From contig WION01000012.1 of NCBI GenBank assembly GCA_015039365.1, positions 62,001 to 126,000 on the forward strand: DNA of 64,000 nucleotides. The letters are read 5' to 3'. Shown here one piece after another: positions 34,487-45,689 of the stretch; the stretch's first letter is position 1, and every line of letters starts with the position of its first letter. The translations under genes and the position numbers were made by a program. This stretch comes from Amanita rubescens. Its lineage: Eukaryota > Basidiomycota > Agaricomycetes > Agaricales > Amanitaceae. The notes under the pieces were generated by a model that saw only the letters and a list, made by a program, of their open reading frames with translations, had not been told where the DNA came from and made no database searches.

Positions 34487-35175
34487 ATGGACGACGAAAG
34501 CGCCGAAATCGAGTTGGTGAGCAGTCATGTCCACGTACCTAGACATCTTCTGAAAGTACCGCCCACAGCTCGAACAGAACCTCAACAAAACACCAAATCT
34601 CACGACGCGTGATATGTACGACGTCGACAATTCTTTTCTTGTTTCCACCCCAAGTTCCAACGCTGAACGGATCGGCCAGCTGTCCTCGACAGCTTTGATA
34701 CATGACTGGAAAAACTTGAAATTTATCCTGCCATTGTATACCTCGGCTCAGGTGCTCACCCGTCGAACTCAGAGCGCGTGACGTGGCCCTGCCCCTCTAT
34801 TGGAACAACCATTGACCCTTCCTCAGACATTGAGAAGACACTATTAAAGATTGACTAAGTAACAAGCCAAAAAGAAGATCTAGACGCGGAAGAAGCCTAG
34901 CAGGTGAGTGTCCACCACCCTTCCTCATCCCGTTGTCTCACTGACCCTCAGACCCCAACCAGGCCAGCTCGACACCTACAAATCTGCCATAGAACGTCTC
35001 AACGCCGTCAAATCCCCCTCATCAGACCATCACAATGCCCCTGCGCGGTTCGTTGAAACTGATACCAGTCGCGGTGAACCCCCTAGCTCTCATCCCGGGT
35101 GCTCGTTCAGACCTAGAAAGCCACATGCGGACTTTGATGATATCCAGAGGCTGACATGCCAGCTGCAAATATAGA
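34487..35175 (+). pseudogene. EXO70: EXO70 5' part, copy 2
   Basis: Starts with the ATG of MDDESAEIELVS, followed by intron-separated pieces LEKLEIYPAIVYL, EDLDAEEA and QLDTYKSAIERLNAVKSPSS, the N-terminal coiled-coil region of Exo70. Several stops and indels. About 220 bp after ATG18 copy 2, the same neighbour order as copies 1 and 3. Confidence 0.75.
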
Positions 35176-35399
35176 GTGGAAAGATGTGTATAGCTTTGGC
35201 TTCGACCGGGTAGGTCCTTCTATGTTATCAAATTTCATCCCATTTTAACGCTTGTTTCGAACCAGAATCTACACAAGCGGAAGTCTTTGCAGATATTTCT
35301 CAGCTCGCTCAAAGTTGTATTGATGGTTATAACGTATCATCTTTGCATATGTCCGGACTGGATTTAGAAATCCTCCACGATGGAAGGTGGCACGATAAG

Positions 35400-36380
35400 C
35401 AAATCGCCTGCTTTACTCGGAGCGATGCTTATTAGGGTTACCAAAACAACAGTTCAATGGTATGATACCAAGTGCAGTACAAGATGGAGGGGCAATTCCT
35501 CGTTGTGCGTATGCATTCCGAAAATTTCCCGACGTCCTTTGACTCATCCAACCTATTAGTATAACGAATCTATATATGACCTTTTAGCCCCCGCAAACTT
35601 GACAATTGAGAAGAAACACGAGATCAAGCATGATCCAAAGACGGGCGCAACGGATTTAACCATCGTCATCGTCTCAAGTCGTCCCTCGCCCAATCACGAC
35701 GAAGCGTGGCAGCTACGCTCGTCAACGAGCGTTCCTCTCGTTCCCTTTCTGTATTCACCCTTCGCATAACCGGTATCAACGTTGGGATCGGAAACGTCGG
35801 GAACGGCGATCCGTTCAGCTCGTAGAGCTCCTACATTAGCGGAACAGGTGCGAGGGGTCGCTGAAGCTCGTCGATCTGGCGGGTAGCGAGAGACTGAACG
35901 TCAGTTTTGCGCCGGGCGTCGTTGCGGATAAGGAAAGGGTGAGGGAGACGCAGAATATCAACAAGAGTTTGAGTCCATTGGGAGTTATTGCTGCGCTTTG
36001 GGAGCGCGGAGACGCGGCTAACAAGCATATACCGTATCGGAATTCTAAGGTATGCGAGCAAGTATCGTTGGTCTGAGAGTTGTGTTGCTGACTGGTGAAT
36101 TGCAGCTTGCTTATTTACTTCAGAACTCGCTTAGTGGTAATTCAAAGACTCTGGTGAGCGTTGCATATACTTATCTTGACGTATCCTCTTAATTATCGTT
36201 AGATGGTCCTTAATCTCTCCCCACTCGCCACGCATCTTCAAGAGTCATTGACGTCCCTGCGGTTCGCAACAAAGGTTCGGCGTATTTGCTTCCTTGGGAA
36301 ACATTCCTGACCGTTTAACGATAGGTGAACAATACGACGATCGGAACAGTGAAGAAGCACGTCAAGACATCGTCGTAGAT
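35400..36380 (+). pseudogene. Kinesin-14 (Kar3-type) motor domain fragment, copy 1
   Basis: Reads QYKMEGQFL, YNESIYDLLAPANLTIEKKH, EIKHDPKTGATDLTIV, then [80 protein letters not shown] and FATKVNNTTIGTVKKHVKT. This is the C-terminal half of a minus-end kinesin motor; NIxKSL is the switch II helix region and YRNSKLAYLL the L12/alpha-5 region. Introns remain. Breaks near 35700-35870 and loss of the P-loop half make it non-functional. Confidence 0.85.
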
Positions 36381-36539
36381 GTCTTTTTTACTATATTTCT
36401 TCATTACAACCTTGCGAAACCCTTCCCTGGACGATTTCTCGATGTAGATTCCTGTCTGATATAAATTCTGCAGAAGCGAAAGACTTGTATAAGAAGCGGA
36501 TGAGAAATGTCACATCGTCACACTGTCACTCGCGAATGT

Positions 36540-38240
36540 CCATCCTTGCTGGCGCCTTCAAGGGTGTCTGCGAGTGCAAAACGCAGCCATTATACTCCAA
36601 CAAACGCATGGGGTGAAAAAAGACCGAGGTACGGATTGTTATCGTCGTTCAAGCCAAGTGACGGAATGAAATTCTTACAGGTCCGCCAAAAGTTGAAAAG
36701 GACGACAAGGGGCAAGTTAGGAAGAGAAAACAAAAGGACGGGCCGGGGGTACGTTTGTTCTGTGTTGTGCACTGGGACGGTATGGTAATCGAGTTTTTTT
36801 CGGTACAGGTGTTTAGCACTCCGGCTTGGGTGGATACGAGCAAACTTTTACTACGAACTCCGGCGTTTTCGCCCGTAAGACGATACATGAAACACTTTGC
36901 TCGGAAAGCTCATGAGTTCATAATAGGACGCCCTTGCACCGACTGCGGTCGGGACAATGGCTTTCTTTGCGTTTTCGGAGAACGACCCGGTTAGGAGGTT
37001 TGGTTTGCCAAAGAAGCTGCTGTTGGAGGTACCTTTTGCTGCCGTTTACGTTTTGGGATGTGATTTTAACCTCTTTTTCCTTAGTATCGGGTTCTTTCTA
37101 GACCGTATACCGTTATTAGGGATGTGACGATGGACGTGGTTGATATGTTGAAAACTGCAAGGGATCATTCCAGCATGGATTCGAGACACGTTCTTAGTGG
37201 GTCGCCATTCAACCAAGGTCTATATGACTCGCTGATACCTCCTGTTTCTAGCTGGACGGTCTGGTGCTGGCAAAAGTTATTTACTTCTTCAAGCAGTCGA
37301 GTATTGCGCGAAAAGCGGTTGGGTTGTCGTCTATATCCCCCAGGGTGTGTTTACTTCTTCGTAACTATCAATGATGTTCAATTCCACGTTCAGCTGTCAA
37401 TCTCGTCAACTCGTCGACGCCTTATTCAATACGATCTCAGGTCGCAAACATACATCCAGTCCCCATTCGCCTATCAAACCCTCCAACGCGCGCTTTCTAT
37501 TAACATTAGCATATTATCATCCTTAAGCACCGCCAAAAACACTTTTCTTCGAAAAACGAGAGGTTCCTGCAGCCTCAACCCTGGTCGACCTGATTATCGG
37601 TCTCAAAGACGTATCAAGCGCTCCGGCTGTTCTTGATGTCTCATAAACGGGCTTGGTCGTCAAAAAACGTAAGTGCTTCTATCGTCTGAAAGTAGAGTAG
37701 ATGACTCACCTTATTTTCCCTTAGGCATCCATTAGCAATGGATGACTTTCAAGCACTGTACTGCAAGACTGCCTATCGCGATCCATTTTTCAACCCCATC
37801 CGTCCGTATCACCTGTCTATGCCACGCCTGATCATGGAATACGCATCTGGCAGAAGATTCTTTGAGTTTATCCTCATCTCCGTCTGAAGCGCACTTGAGT
37901 TGAAATTCCGCACGCACACAGGCGAAAGGTGCCGTTTTCGTTTTGGGCGCAATCACTTACTCCGATCCGGCCTATCCGCTACCTCTCGAACAGAGGCACT
38001 TCAAATACCTTATGATCACCCGCAGAGCCCATATGACAAGTGCTCGCCACGTTGATAGAGTACACCAAGGGATTGAACCCGATACCTGTTCCCGAGAAGT
38101 TGAGCCTGGATGAGGCGGGGTCGTTGTTCGAAGAGTGGAAAGCGGAGCAGGTCATCGCACCTTGTACGTCTGGTGTTCCGGAAGCTGTTTGTAACCTGTC
38201 TTTAACGTTATGCTTTTGACAGCGGCTCGCGATGAACTTT
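36540..38240 (+). pseudogene. Mitochondrial ribosomal protein S29 (DAP3-like) decayed gene
   Basis: Pieces in order: KDDKGQVRKRKQKDGPG, TPAWVDTSKLLLRTPAFSP, RRFGLPKKLLLEYRVLS, VIRDVTMDVVDML, YDLRSQTYIQSPFAYQTLQR, DFQALYCKTAYRDPF, IRPYHLSMPRLIMEYASGRR, GAITYSDPAYPLPLEQRH and YTKGLNP-like sequence near 38065. This is the GTP-binding mitoribosomal small-subunit protein mS29/DAP3. Introns remain; many frame breaks. Confidence 0.75.
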
Positions 38241-38249
38241 TCTTTCCAA

Positions 38250-38960
38250 ATACACGCTATTAGCGGTTAGCTCGGCACATGATACGGTCCACATATTCAG
38301 CTGTGAGTGAATAAAGGGAGCGCAACAAATGGTCCATCCTCATCGGGTTCTGGAGCGACGAGTCTGCCGGATTCGGTGGATAGTTGGGAAGAGTATGAGG
38401 GTGGGTACGAGACAATGTTGGAAAAGGAAAAGAAGAAGACGAGCGTGTCGTAAGTAGTGGGCGCGCATAACAAATTTTGGTAATTGACGAGTTGTATAGA
38501 TCGATTTTGAGGAGAAAGTCGTTGCAAATGACCAAGACACTTGGGCATTCGGTAGGAGAGTATTTACCGCCCACGTTGACTGAGAAGTGTGGGAGCCCGT
38601 ACGGGATTTCGCATACTTGAGTTACCAACCAGCGGGACGCCGCGAAGCATTGTCGCGCTAAGCTCGTACGTTTCAATCTTTCACAAATTTTCTCCAACTC
38701 ACGGCTCTTTAGAACCATGCCTCAAGTGATGGTTATTTCATTTGAAGGATACTTTTACCTATTCAACATCGACCTTGACAACGGTGGTGAATGCGCCCTC
38801 GTCAAACAATGCAAGTGGGTACCTTACTCTGACTATCACCACGCAATCTAACCTCTCCCTCTAGTCTTCTTGATTCCACTGACGATAGTAATGGTATGTC
38901 GAGCAGACAAGTTGGACAAAGTGATTAGTTCGAGTTGTATTAGTAGTAGTAATATATTAG
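38250..38960 (+). pseudogene. ATG18: ATG18 middle and C-terminal part, copy 3
   Basis: Starts LLAVSSAHDTVHIF, then SLPDSVDSWEEYEGGYETML, a retained intron (about 38449-38500), RRKSLQMTKTLGHSVGEYLP, VMVISFEGYFYLFNIDLDNG and GECALVKQC. This is the ATG18 region that follows the FRRG repeat. A second intron begins at about 38814. In-frame stops and a damaged RLPTSGTRS segment show decay. Confidence 0.82.
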
Positions 38961-38996
38961 TTTCCTAAATAAGTAATTCTCCCTTTTACCGTTATC

Positions 38997-39660
38997 ATGG
39001 ACGACGAAAGCGCTGAAATCGAGTTGGTGAGCAATCATGTCCATGTACTGGACATCTTCTAAAAGTACAACCCACAGCTCGAACAGAACTCAACAAATCT
39101 CACCAAATCTCACAGTGCATCATATATACGATGCTTTCTTGTTTCCATCCGACGCTGAACGGATCAGCCAGCCATCCTCGATAGCTTTGATACCCAACTG
39201 GCGAAACTTGAAAAATCAATTCTGCCATTGTATACCTCGGCTCAGGTGCTCACTCGTCGAACTCAGAGTATGTGGCCTGGCTCTGCCTCTCTATTGGAAC
39301 AACCGCTAACGCTTCCTCAGATATTGACAAGACCCTATTCAAGATTGACGAAGTAGGAAGCCAAAACGAAGATCTAGATGCAGAAGAAGCCTTAATCTTA
39401 CGCAGGTGAGTGTCCACCAGCCCTCCTCATCTCGTTGTCTCACCGGCCCTCAGGCCCCAACCAGGCCAGCTTGAGTCTTGACACCTACAAATCCACCATT
39501 GAACGTCTCAACACCCTCATCCCCATCATCAGACCATCATGACCCCCTGGGTGGCTCGTCGAAACTGGCACCAAGAAGCTGAGGACGTTACATTTATCGG
39601 CGACTCACCCAACCCACCCTGCCGTGCAAGGGATCCGGTGGCACGCCTTCAGTTACACAC
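38997..39660 (+). pseudogene. EXO70: EXO70 5' part, copy 3, with internal deletion
   Basis: Starts MDDESAEIELVSNHVHVLDI, then FDTQLAKLEKSILPLYT, TRRTQSMW, IDEVGSQNEDLDAEEALILR, LDTYKSTIERLNT, VETGTKKL and then directly ATHPTHPAVQGI. The jump from KKL to ATHPTHP removes about 140 bp present in copy 1. Confidence 0.78.
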
Positions 39661-39894
39661 ACACCCACACCAGCTGTACATCAATCGTTTCTCTCATCTC
39701 TACGGGCATACGCCCACCGATAAGAATCTTTTCAACTTCCTCAGCCTGTATCATCCGCCATTCGCCCCTTGTACTACTCCTCCAAACCTGCAAACCGGAA
39801 CCCCATCTTGGGAATGATACCCAACAGCACCGCTCTCTCGACCCCTTTATACGGCGCAAGAATTGTTTCCCATTGGACTCGGTAAGCGAAACAC

Positions 39895-40193
39895 CGGCTT
39901 TACTCGGAGCGATGCTCATTAGGCCATAGACCGAAACAACAGTTGGTATGATACCGAGCGCAGTATACCAGGTCTTCCGCATCACGGAGGTTATGAAAAC
40001 TAGTAAGGGTTGGCAGTACAAGATGGAAGGGCAATTCCTCGAGATTGTACGTACTATGCGGTCCGAACATCTCATGACATCATTTGACTCATCCAACCTA
40101 TTAGTATAATGAAACTATACATGACCTTTTGGCCCCCGCAAACTCGACAATAGAGAAGAAACACAAGATCAAGCATGATCCATAGACGGGCGC
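39895..40193 (+). pseudogene. Kinesin-14 motor fragment, copy 2
   Basis: Reads VYQVFRITEVMKTSKGWQYK, MEGQFLEI and, after an intron, YNETIHDLLAPANSTIEKKH with a TAG before TGAT. It shares a CTTTACTCGGAGCGATGCT lead-in with copy 1. The sequence changes abruptly to UTP22 at about 40195. Confidence 0.75.
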
Positions 40194-42800
40194 AACATGC
40201 ATTCCTTCTTGCTTGAAATACCATCCATCCCGCCTCAACACCCCAGGCTCGAGGCTTCGAGAAAACTCCTTAAAAAAGGCATCGCTGTCCCATTCTCGTT
40301 GCTACGACCAACGGCAGAGATGAATTGGAAAGTCTCATTCGAAAAACCGGCTGATATACTGCTGGTCGGAAGCTGGGCCAACAAACTCAGCATCAAAGCA
40401 AAAGACGGGAAAAGATTTGGCATTGATGTAGCAGTCGAGGTGCCCGATGTATGTTCTACTAGTATTTCCTCTTGTTTGCTACTGGATGGCTAAAAATTTA
40501 GTTTTCCAAGAAAAAGACTACTTGAACGGCCATTTCTTCCAAAAACGAGCATTCTACATTGCAACAATAGCTGCAGCTATCCAAAGATCAAAACAGTTTA
40601 GCGTAGACATGGCATATGATTCTCTCGCTGACGACCCGCGATTGACAAGTCTTATTATTACTCCCAGAGCAGGTGCGATGACGTTTCCTTCGTTAACAAA
40701 GTTGCTAACTATTATCCATAGACGGGTCACAATTCGACCTTAGCAAGCCAAATGCTCAAGTCCATATCATCCCGTTCATTTCCATGACCAGCCCAATTCC
40801 TCTCCACCGACTTTCTCCCTCCCATTCTAATACTCGTATCAATTCATTCTCGGCGCAAGACGAGACTACCTCCCCTCCCACACCTATCTACAACACCCAC
40901 TTCCTCCAATGCCTAACACCAAAACTGCATCTCGTCTCAACTTACGCATTGAAGCAGGATTCTCCCACCTTTTCTGATGCATTCGCTCTTCTTCGCATAT
41001 GGGCCAATCAGCGTGGATATGGCAAAGGATCACGACTCTGCGTTCATGGATTCAAAGGGAAAGGAAGTTGGTGGAACGCACTATTGGATCTCCTCATCAG
41101 AGGGGAGGAACCGACTGTTACTGTGGGCTCTAAAGCTGCGACCAGGAGGGCGCTTGGGCGGGGCTTGAGCTCATATCAAATGTTTAGAGCTGCTCTAGAC
41201 TTTTTGGGTGCGTATGCGGCTTCTCTATATTACACCGTAGGTAGTAACGGCTGGCTTTATAGGAAGGTTCGATCCTGGAAAAGACACCACACAGATCGCC
41301 CTTCAGCGCCCTAATATTCTCCATCGACTCCACCCCCCATCAAGCCCTTGGCAACCGGAGCGAAGCTATTACGATCCTCCACCCTTCTTCCATGCCCAAC
41401 ACTGTTTTCATTGGGGTTCTACATGAGCCATCCAACGCCTTCCAGCTCGTTGAGCATGGGCCATCAGCTGACGAAGACCAATCGGCCACCAACGCCATCC
41501 GCGAACTATGGGGCAAGGCCGAGCGGTTCAAAGATGGATGGATCCTCCAGCGCGTCGTATGGGATGTCAAAATGGCCGAAGAGAAGATGCATGTACCCGC
41601 CATGATCATTCAACATGTTCTTCAGCACCACTTTGGGCTCGAAACGGAGGCGGTGATGACATGGCAGAGCGGGTATAACGCCGTTTTGCGAATGTTTCCC
41701 GCAGTGTCAAAGGTGTTGATCAATTCTGGGGTGCCTGTTGGTTTCAAGGCTGCAGTGGGCGCGTTCGATGGGGTTGTCAAAGCAATCAAGGGTTGGAAGG
41801 TGAGCTGCCGTTGGCGCTCCTTCAAGCGAGTCCTGTCTCCGAGATGTTGAGGTACACCAGCATCTTTGGACCTGTTGCCTTGACATCGTCAATGGCTGCT
41901 TCTTTGCCCCCAAACGCATGATACATGCCTTCAATGGAGATGATACTTCAATTTGAGAGGTCGTCGAGGTGGCCTGATGATCTCAGGGTGATACAAAAGA
42001 TGAAGTTGGCGTTCTTTGAACATATTGCGACATGTTTGATGATGAACGTAAAGGGAACCTGTGAATGAGTCGGAGATCCTGGACAAGGCATGGTTGGATG
42101 GGGTGGGCCTTTTCAGTGCGGATATGGCACAACCGAGAGACAATGTTGTTGGATCGGGTGTTGGATGCTAGCTCAAAGGCGCGCAAGATGCCACATGTTG
42201 CGGTTAAGAAGGACGAGAACAAGGAAAGAGTATCAAGAAGCATTGGAAGCAAAGGAGACGTGTATGAGGTGCTTTATCTATGCACCGAGGCACCATCATG
42301 CGATTGCGGCGTTGTGCCATAGTCATTCACTGTTTGCCGGAACGGTTGGTAGTTTCTGAAAGAGTGGAAATGGAAAGAGGGTTGTTTGTGCCTTTGTATG
42401 TGGGTGATTTGCAGATTTTGGAGGACGAAGATGTCCTGGCAGGGCGAGCAAGCATTTTATTGGTTCTGGCATGTGGAGGATGAAGACTGAGTTGGACAGA
42501 GAACAGCGGGTGTGGACTGGGTGCAGGCTTGATGTACATGCAATGAATGGAGATGGGGATGTTTGATATCAAGGTGAGCTCGCGAACATTGCGCACTAGT
42601 AGGATGACACTGAGTTGTTTTAGATTCTGTTCATGGATCCGATGGATGACTATGATTTTATCATCAGGTTGGATAGATCTGTCATTCCACGGTACTTCCA
42701 GAACGTGGATGCAGATCCAAATCTGCTCACACACAGAGGAAAGTATGCCAACCTCACGTCTGTGCAGGACCCTGTTTGGCCTGGGTTTGACCCAGTTCAT
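40194..42800 (+). pseudogene. UTP22: UTP22 (Nrap) gene, truncated and frame-damaged
   Basis: Long colinear match by eye to Utp22, the rRNA-processing factor of the UTP-C/SSU processome: EIPSIPPQHPRLEASRKLLK, FEKPADILLVGSWANKLSIK, SLFQEKDYLNGHFFQKRAFY, FALLRIWANQRGYGKGSRLC, GLSSYQMFRAALDFL, ELWGKAERFKDGWILQRVVW, VPAMIIQHVLQHHFGLE, GVPVGFKAAVGAFDGVVKAI, EMLRYTSIFGPVAL, FERSSRWPDDLRVIQKMKLA, FIYAPRHHHAIAALCHSHSL and YDFIIRLDRSVIPRYFQNVD. The N-terminus is missing (joined to kinesin) and the last part is cut by an LTR fragment at ~42800. Frames shift several times, for example near 41230, 42160 and 42350. Confidence 0.88.
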
Positions 42801-42802
42801 TG

Positions 42803-42911
42803 ACTTTGTGCTCTGCACTGCACACTCAGACATCTCAACTGTATAGACTTAGACTTGAGGTTGATGCTTGATAACATAATGTTGTTAAGTTGAGACTGAA
42901 GAGCTTGTAAC
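42803..42911. repeat. LTR end fragment related to 2748-2854
   Basis: About 107 bp shared with the solo LTR in the Helitron (CTTGATAACATAATGTTGTT followed by AAGT...GAGACTGA and ending TTGTAACA). It truncates the UTP22 pseudogene. Confidence 0.8.
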
Positions 42912-43666
42912 AAGGACCAGATAGTATTGGTGAGCCATGCTAGTGTGTGCATATGACTATGTAAAAGTAGGCTGGTTATGTAAGGTGTCAATGCATGAAT
43001 ATAATATATCTATGGGAGTTGTTCCACAACTCCACGGTCTTTGGGCTTGGAGATCCTCTGAATCTCCATATTGGCTTCAGGATGCTCTTGTAGCTTCCTT
43101 ACAGTGACTATCTATGATAACAACATAAGGGAAACTATCTACAACTATCTACAGGGAATGAATGAGGGAGTTAATGTAGCTCCCATCCACTAGTATGTAT
43201 CTTGATGTCTTGCCAATGAATATGTACAAGAGCTACATGATACAGATGCTATTCAATATGTTTGAGTCCTTTATGTTGTGTAATTTGTGTGTGTAGAATA
43301 TATTAATGTAGTAGGTTCTAGGAATGGTTTTTAAAGTTTGAATGATCAGGTGAGAATGGCAGAGGCAGAACAAGGCTCAAATTAATGGGCAAATATACAG
43401 TGTTTAGTCACAAAGGATAATAGTTGGTTGTCTATTGGGAGTCAAAATCCACAAAAGCTGTGGTCAAGAAATTTGAATGTTAGTAGTTGTTACATTGTGT
43501 CTTTAGCAAACTGGAATTACAATATTTCAGGAAATTGACAGGACACCCAGATCAATAAACATCAAATAACAACTGTCAACATCTCCAAACATCTCCAAAT
43601 ACCATAAAGTATAAAAGCAGCCCATATTTCCAAGTTTCCCAATTCCCACAAATACCCCCACCTCAG
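42912..43666. other. AT-rich stretch, nothing recognised
   Basis: No gene, known repeat or RNA seen. 43560-43666 is C-rich before the start codon at 43667 and probably includes the promoter and leader of that gene. Confidence 0.4.
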
Positions 43667-44221
43667 ATGGCCCCCTTTGCAACACATACACAAACACTAC
43701 AAATGGAGAGAATGTCTGGCCTAGCCAGGCACTCAGTATTGATACCTGCTGCACAAACTGATCGAGGCAAATGTGCAAGGTAAGTTGACCAAATGTAAAG
43801 CCACTGCAGAACCTGTAACAACTATCATGCCAGGTGCCTTTTCCAGGGTCTGGCTTGCCAATATGAAATGATTTACCTTGGTTTCACATTCACTCGTGGC
43901 ACAGGTGGAGACACCTATAGACTCTGTGAAGTGTGCAGGCAATGCTATGAGGCTAACAAGTACCCCTGTCTGTCAGACAGATTCCCCCAAGGGTGCCACA
44001 ATGGGAGAGTGCTTGTCCCTGAGCCCCCTCCTAATGCATATGAAGTAGTAGATATACCAGATTCAGACTTGTGGTGTATAGATTCTTCTAAGGTTGAAGA
44101 GGATTATGAAGAGGAAGTGGAAGAGGAAGAGGAAGAGGTGGCAGGAGGGTTGCTTCAACAAGACATGGAGCAGCAGGAAATCAACAGTGAGGGTGTTGAT
44201 GAAATGAGTGATGAAAACTAG
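43667..44221 (+). CDS. Small Cys-rich protein with Zn2Cys6-like motif and acidic tail, 166 aa
   Basis: Exons 43667-43779 and 43834-44221 (54-nt GTAAGT...CAG intron) give one frame. After splicing residues ~36-46 read CARCLFQGLAC, i.e. C-x2-C-x6-C, the first half of a fungal Zn2Cys6 pattern. The second cluster follows ~30 residues later as CEVCRQCYEANKYPC. A Glu-rich run (EEEVEEEEEEV) and EQQEINSEGVDEMSD form the tail. Possibly a DNA- or protein-binding nuclear factor. The spacing between the two halves is longer than in classic Zn2Cys6 factors and the usual basic residues are absent, so function is uncertain. Confidence 0.55.
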
Positions 44222-45075
44222 TGGGGATTCAGTCTACATGAGAAAGCTCACATTAGTAGATTCAGTCTATTTGTTACATCAGGAACAAATGAGAATGCTA
44301 TGACAAGCTACTGTGATAGCTTACATAGCACATGTAGTCCAGTAGACTGGCAGTCTCATACATAGAATTATCTACACCCTCAGTAATGCAAAATTGTCTG
44401 TCCTTGAGACTTACTGTAATGATGTCCCCTTTTGTGCTTGGATTTGTTTGCACCTGCACAGCAACATATGTCCTTGGCCAAAAAATAGTATGGCAATGTC
44501 CATATGATTTGTTTGCATTTATCTTGTCATGCGCTTACCCTGCCCCACTGTCTGCCAGCACAAAGCACCTTTCAATGTTGTTGGCATTCTTTGGCTGCAA
44601 TTATATAGCAAGCTGTATGATACCTGTTTTACTGTTTGACTTTGTTTTCAGATACACTGCCACATTATTTCCTTGGCCAAGGAAATAACAGTATAACCAT
44701 ACTCAATATGGATAACACTCAAAACCTTCTAGAAATACTCTTATCATCCAATGGGATATGATCCACAGATAGAGAAATTAGAATGAAATAACAGTATGAC
44801 CATACTTAATACATGTCACTCAATTTCTAGAAATATTCTTATCATCCAATGGGATATGATCCACAGATAGCAAAATTAGAATTGCCTCATTGTCTGAGGT
44901 TTAAATATCATTCAAAGCCACAGGTGTCAATGACTACCTTGTTGGTAATCTCCTGAGGTGTAAGGCCAAGACCTCCCTACCCTGAACTAGCTGTGTGTTT
45001 GCTCTACCAGGTTTGCTGACCAAAACCTCCCTACCTAATTTTCCTTACCTAAGGGTCAGATTTGCAATTTTCAAA
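44222..45075. repeat. Repeat remnants and a ~104-bp tandem duplication
   Basis: About 44395-44690 contains decayed pieces of the ~216-bp palindrome repeat (CCTTGGCCA at about 44471) and, at 44655-44688, most of one 44-bp palindrome before it diverges into AACAGTATAACC. From about 44685 to 44890 a ~104-bp unit (TTATCATCCAATGGGATATG plus ATCCACAGATAG) occurs twice in tandem. The remainder, to 45075, may be the leader of the next gene. Confidence 0.65.
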
Positions 45076-45498
45076 ATGTCACCCAGATATGGACATCAGA
45101 AGAAGTGCTACACCAGAGCTAATAAAGCCCCCATGTGGCACTCAAGCATGGTTCAAAAAGGCAAAAGCTTTGCAGATGCAGTGAAGTCAGCAGAGGATTG
45201 GGTAACAGATAAGAAGGATCTGTCAAATGACAGCAAGTCAGATATAGAGGCATGGATGCAGCATATGTCACAGGCAACAGATGATGTGGCCCAAAGAAGC
45301 ATCGTTACCCAGCCTTGGGTGGACATACAGTGGGCATCAATGCCAATGACAAGAGCAGAGGATTGGGTAACAGATGAGAAGGATCTGTCAAATGACAACA
45401 AGTCAAAGATAGAGGCATGGAGGCAGCATATGTCACAGGCAACAGATGAGAAGGATCTGTCAAATGATATAGAGGTATGGAGGCAGCATATTATATAG
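45076..45498 (+). CDS. Small protein with three internal repeats, 140 aa, unknown
   Basis: One open frame starting MSPRYGHQKKCYTRANK. The repeat AEDWVTD(K/E)KDLSND(S/N)KS is followed by IEAW(M/R)QHMSQATD. It occurs twice in full, and a third, shorter copy (DEKDLSNDIEVWRQHI) ends the protein. DNA repeats are equally clear (CAGAGGATTGGGTAACAGAT at about 45190 and 45355). No family recognised. Keeping frame over duplicated units supports coding, but it could be a recent repeat with an open frame by chance. Confidence 0.4.
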   Translation: MSPRYGHQKKCYTRANKAPMWHSSMVQKGKSFADAVKSAEDWVTDKKDLSNDSKSDIEAWMQHMSQATDDVAQRSIVTQPWVDIQWASMPMTRAEDWVTDEKDLSNDNKSKIEAWRQHMSQATDEKDLSNDIEVWRQHII

Positions 45499-45689
45499 GC
45501 TTATCTGGGCAAGGGTGAAGGGTATTATCTATAGGGACCTAATTGTAATTGGTTCCAGGGTATAGGGTATACACTGGAGGGGGTTAAGGGTATGGATTTA
45601 GCTCCCAGCAAGGCTCAAAAGCTAAATAAAATGCGCGGAGGGTTTTGATGCCAGGACATGTGTAACAATATTAAAGTGAAGAAGTGGTG

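Noticed and set aside
39653..40096. 147-aa minus-strand open frame
   Set aside because: Overlaps the EXO70 and kinesin-14 fragments on the plus strand and has no conserved features.
43780..43800. A 21-nt intron in the Cys-rich gene
   Set aside because: A normal 54-nt GT-AG intron (43780-43833) restores the frame and gives a proper C-x2-C-x6-C motif.
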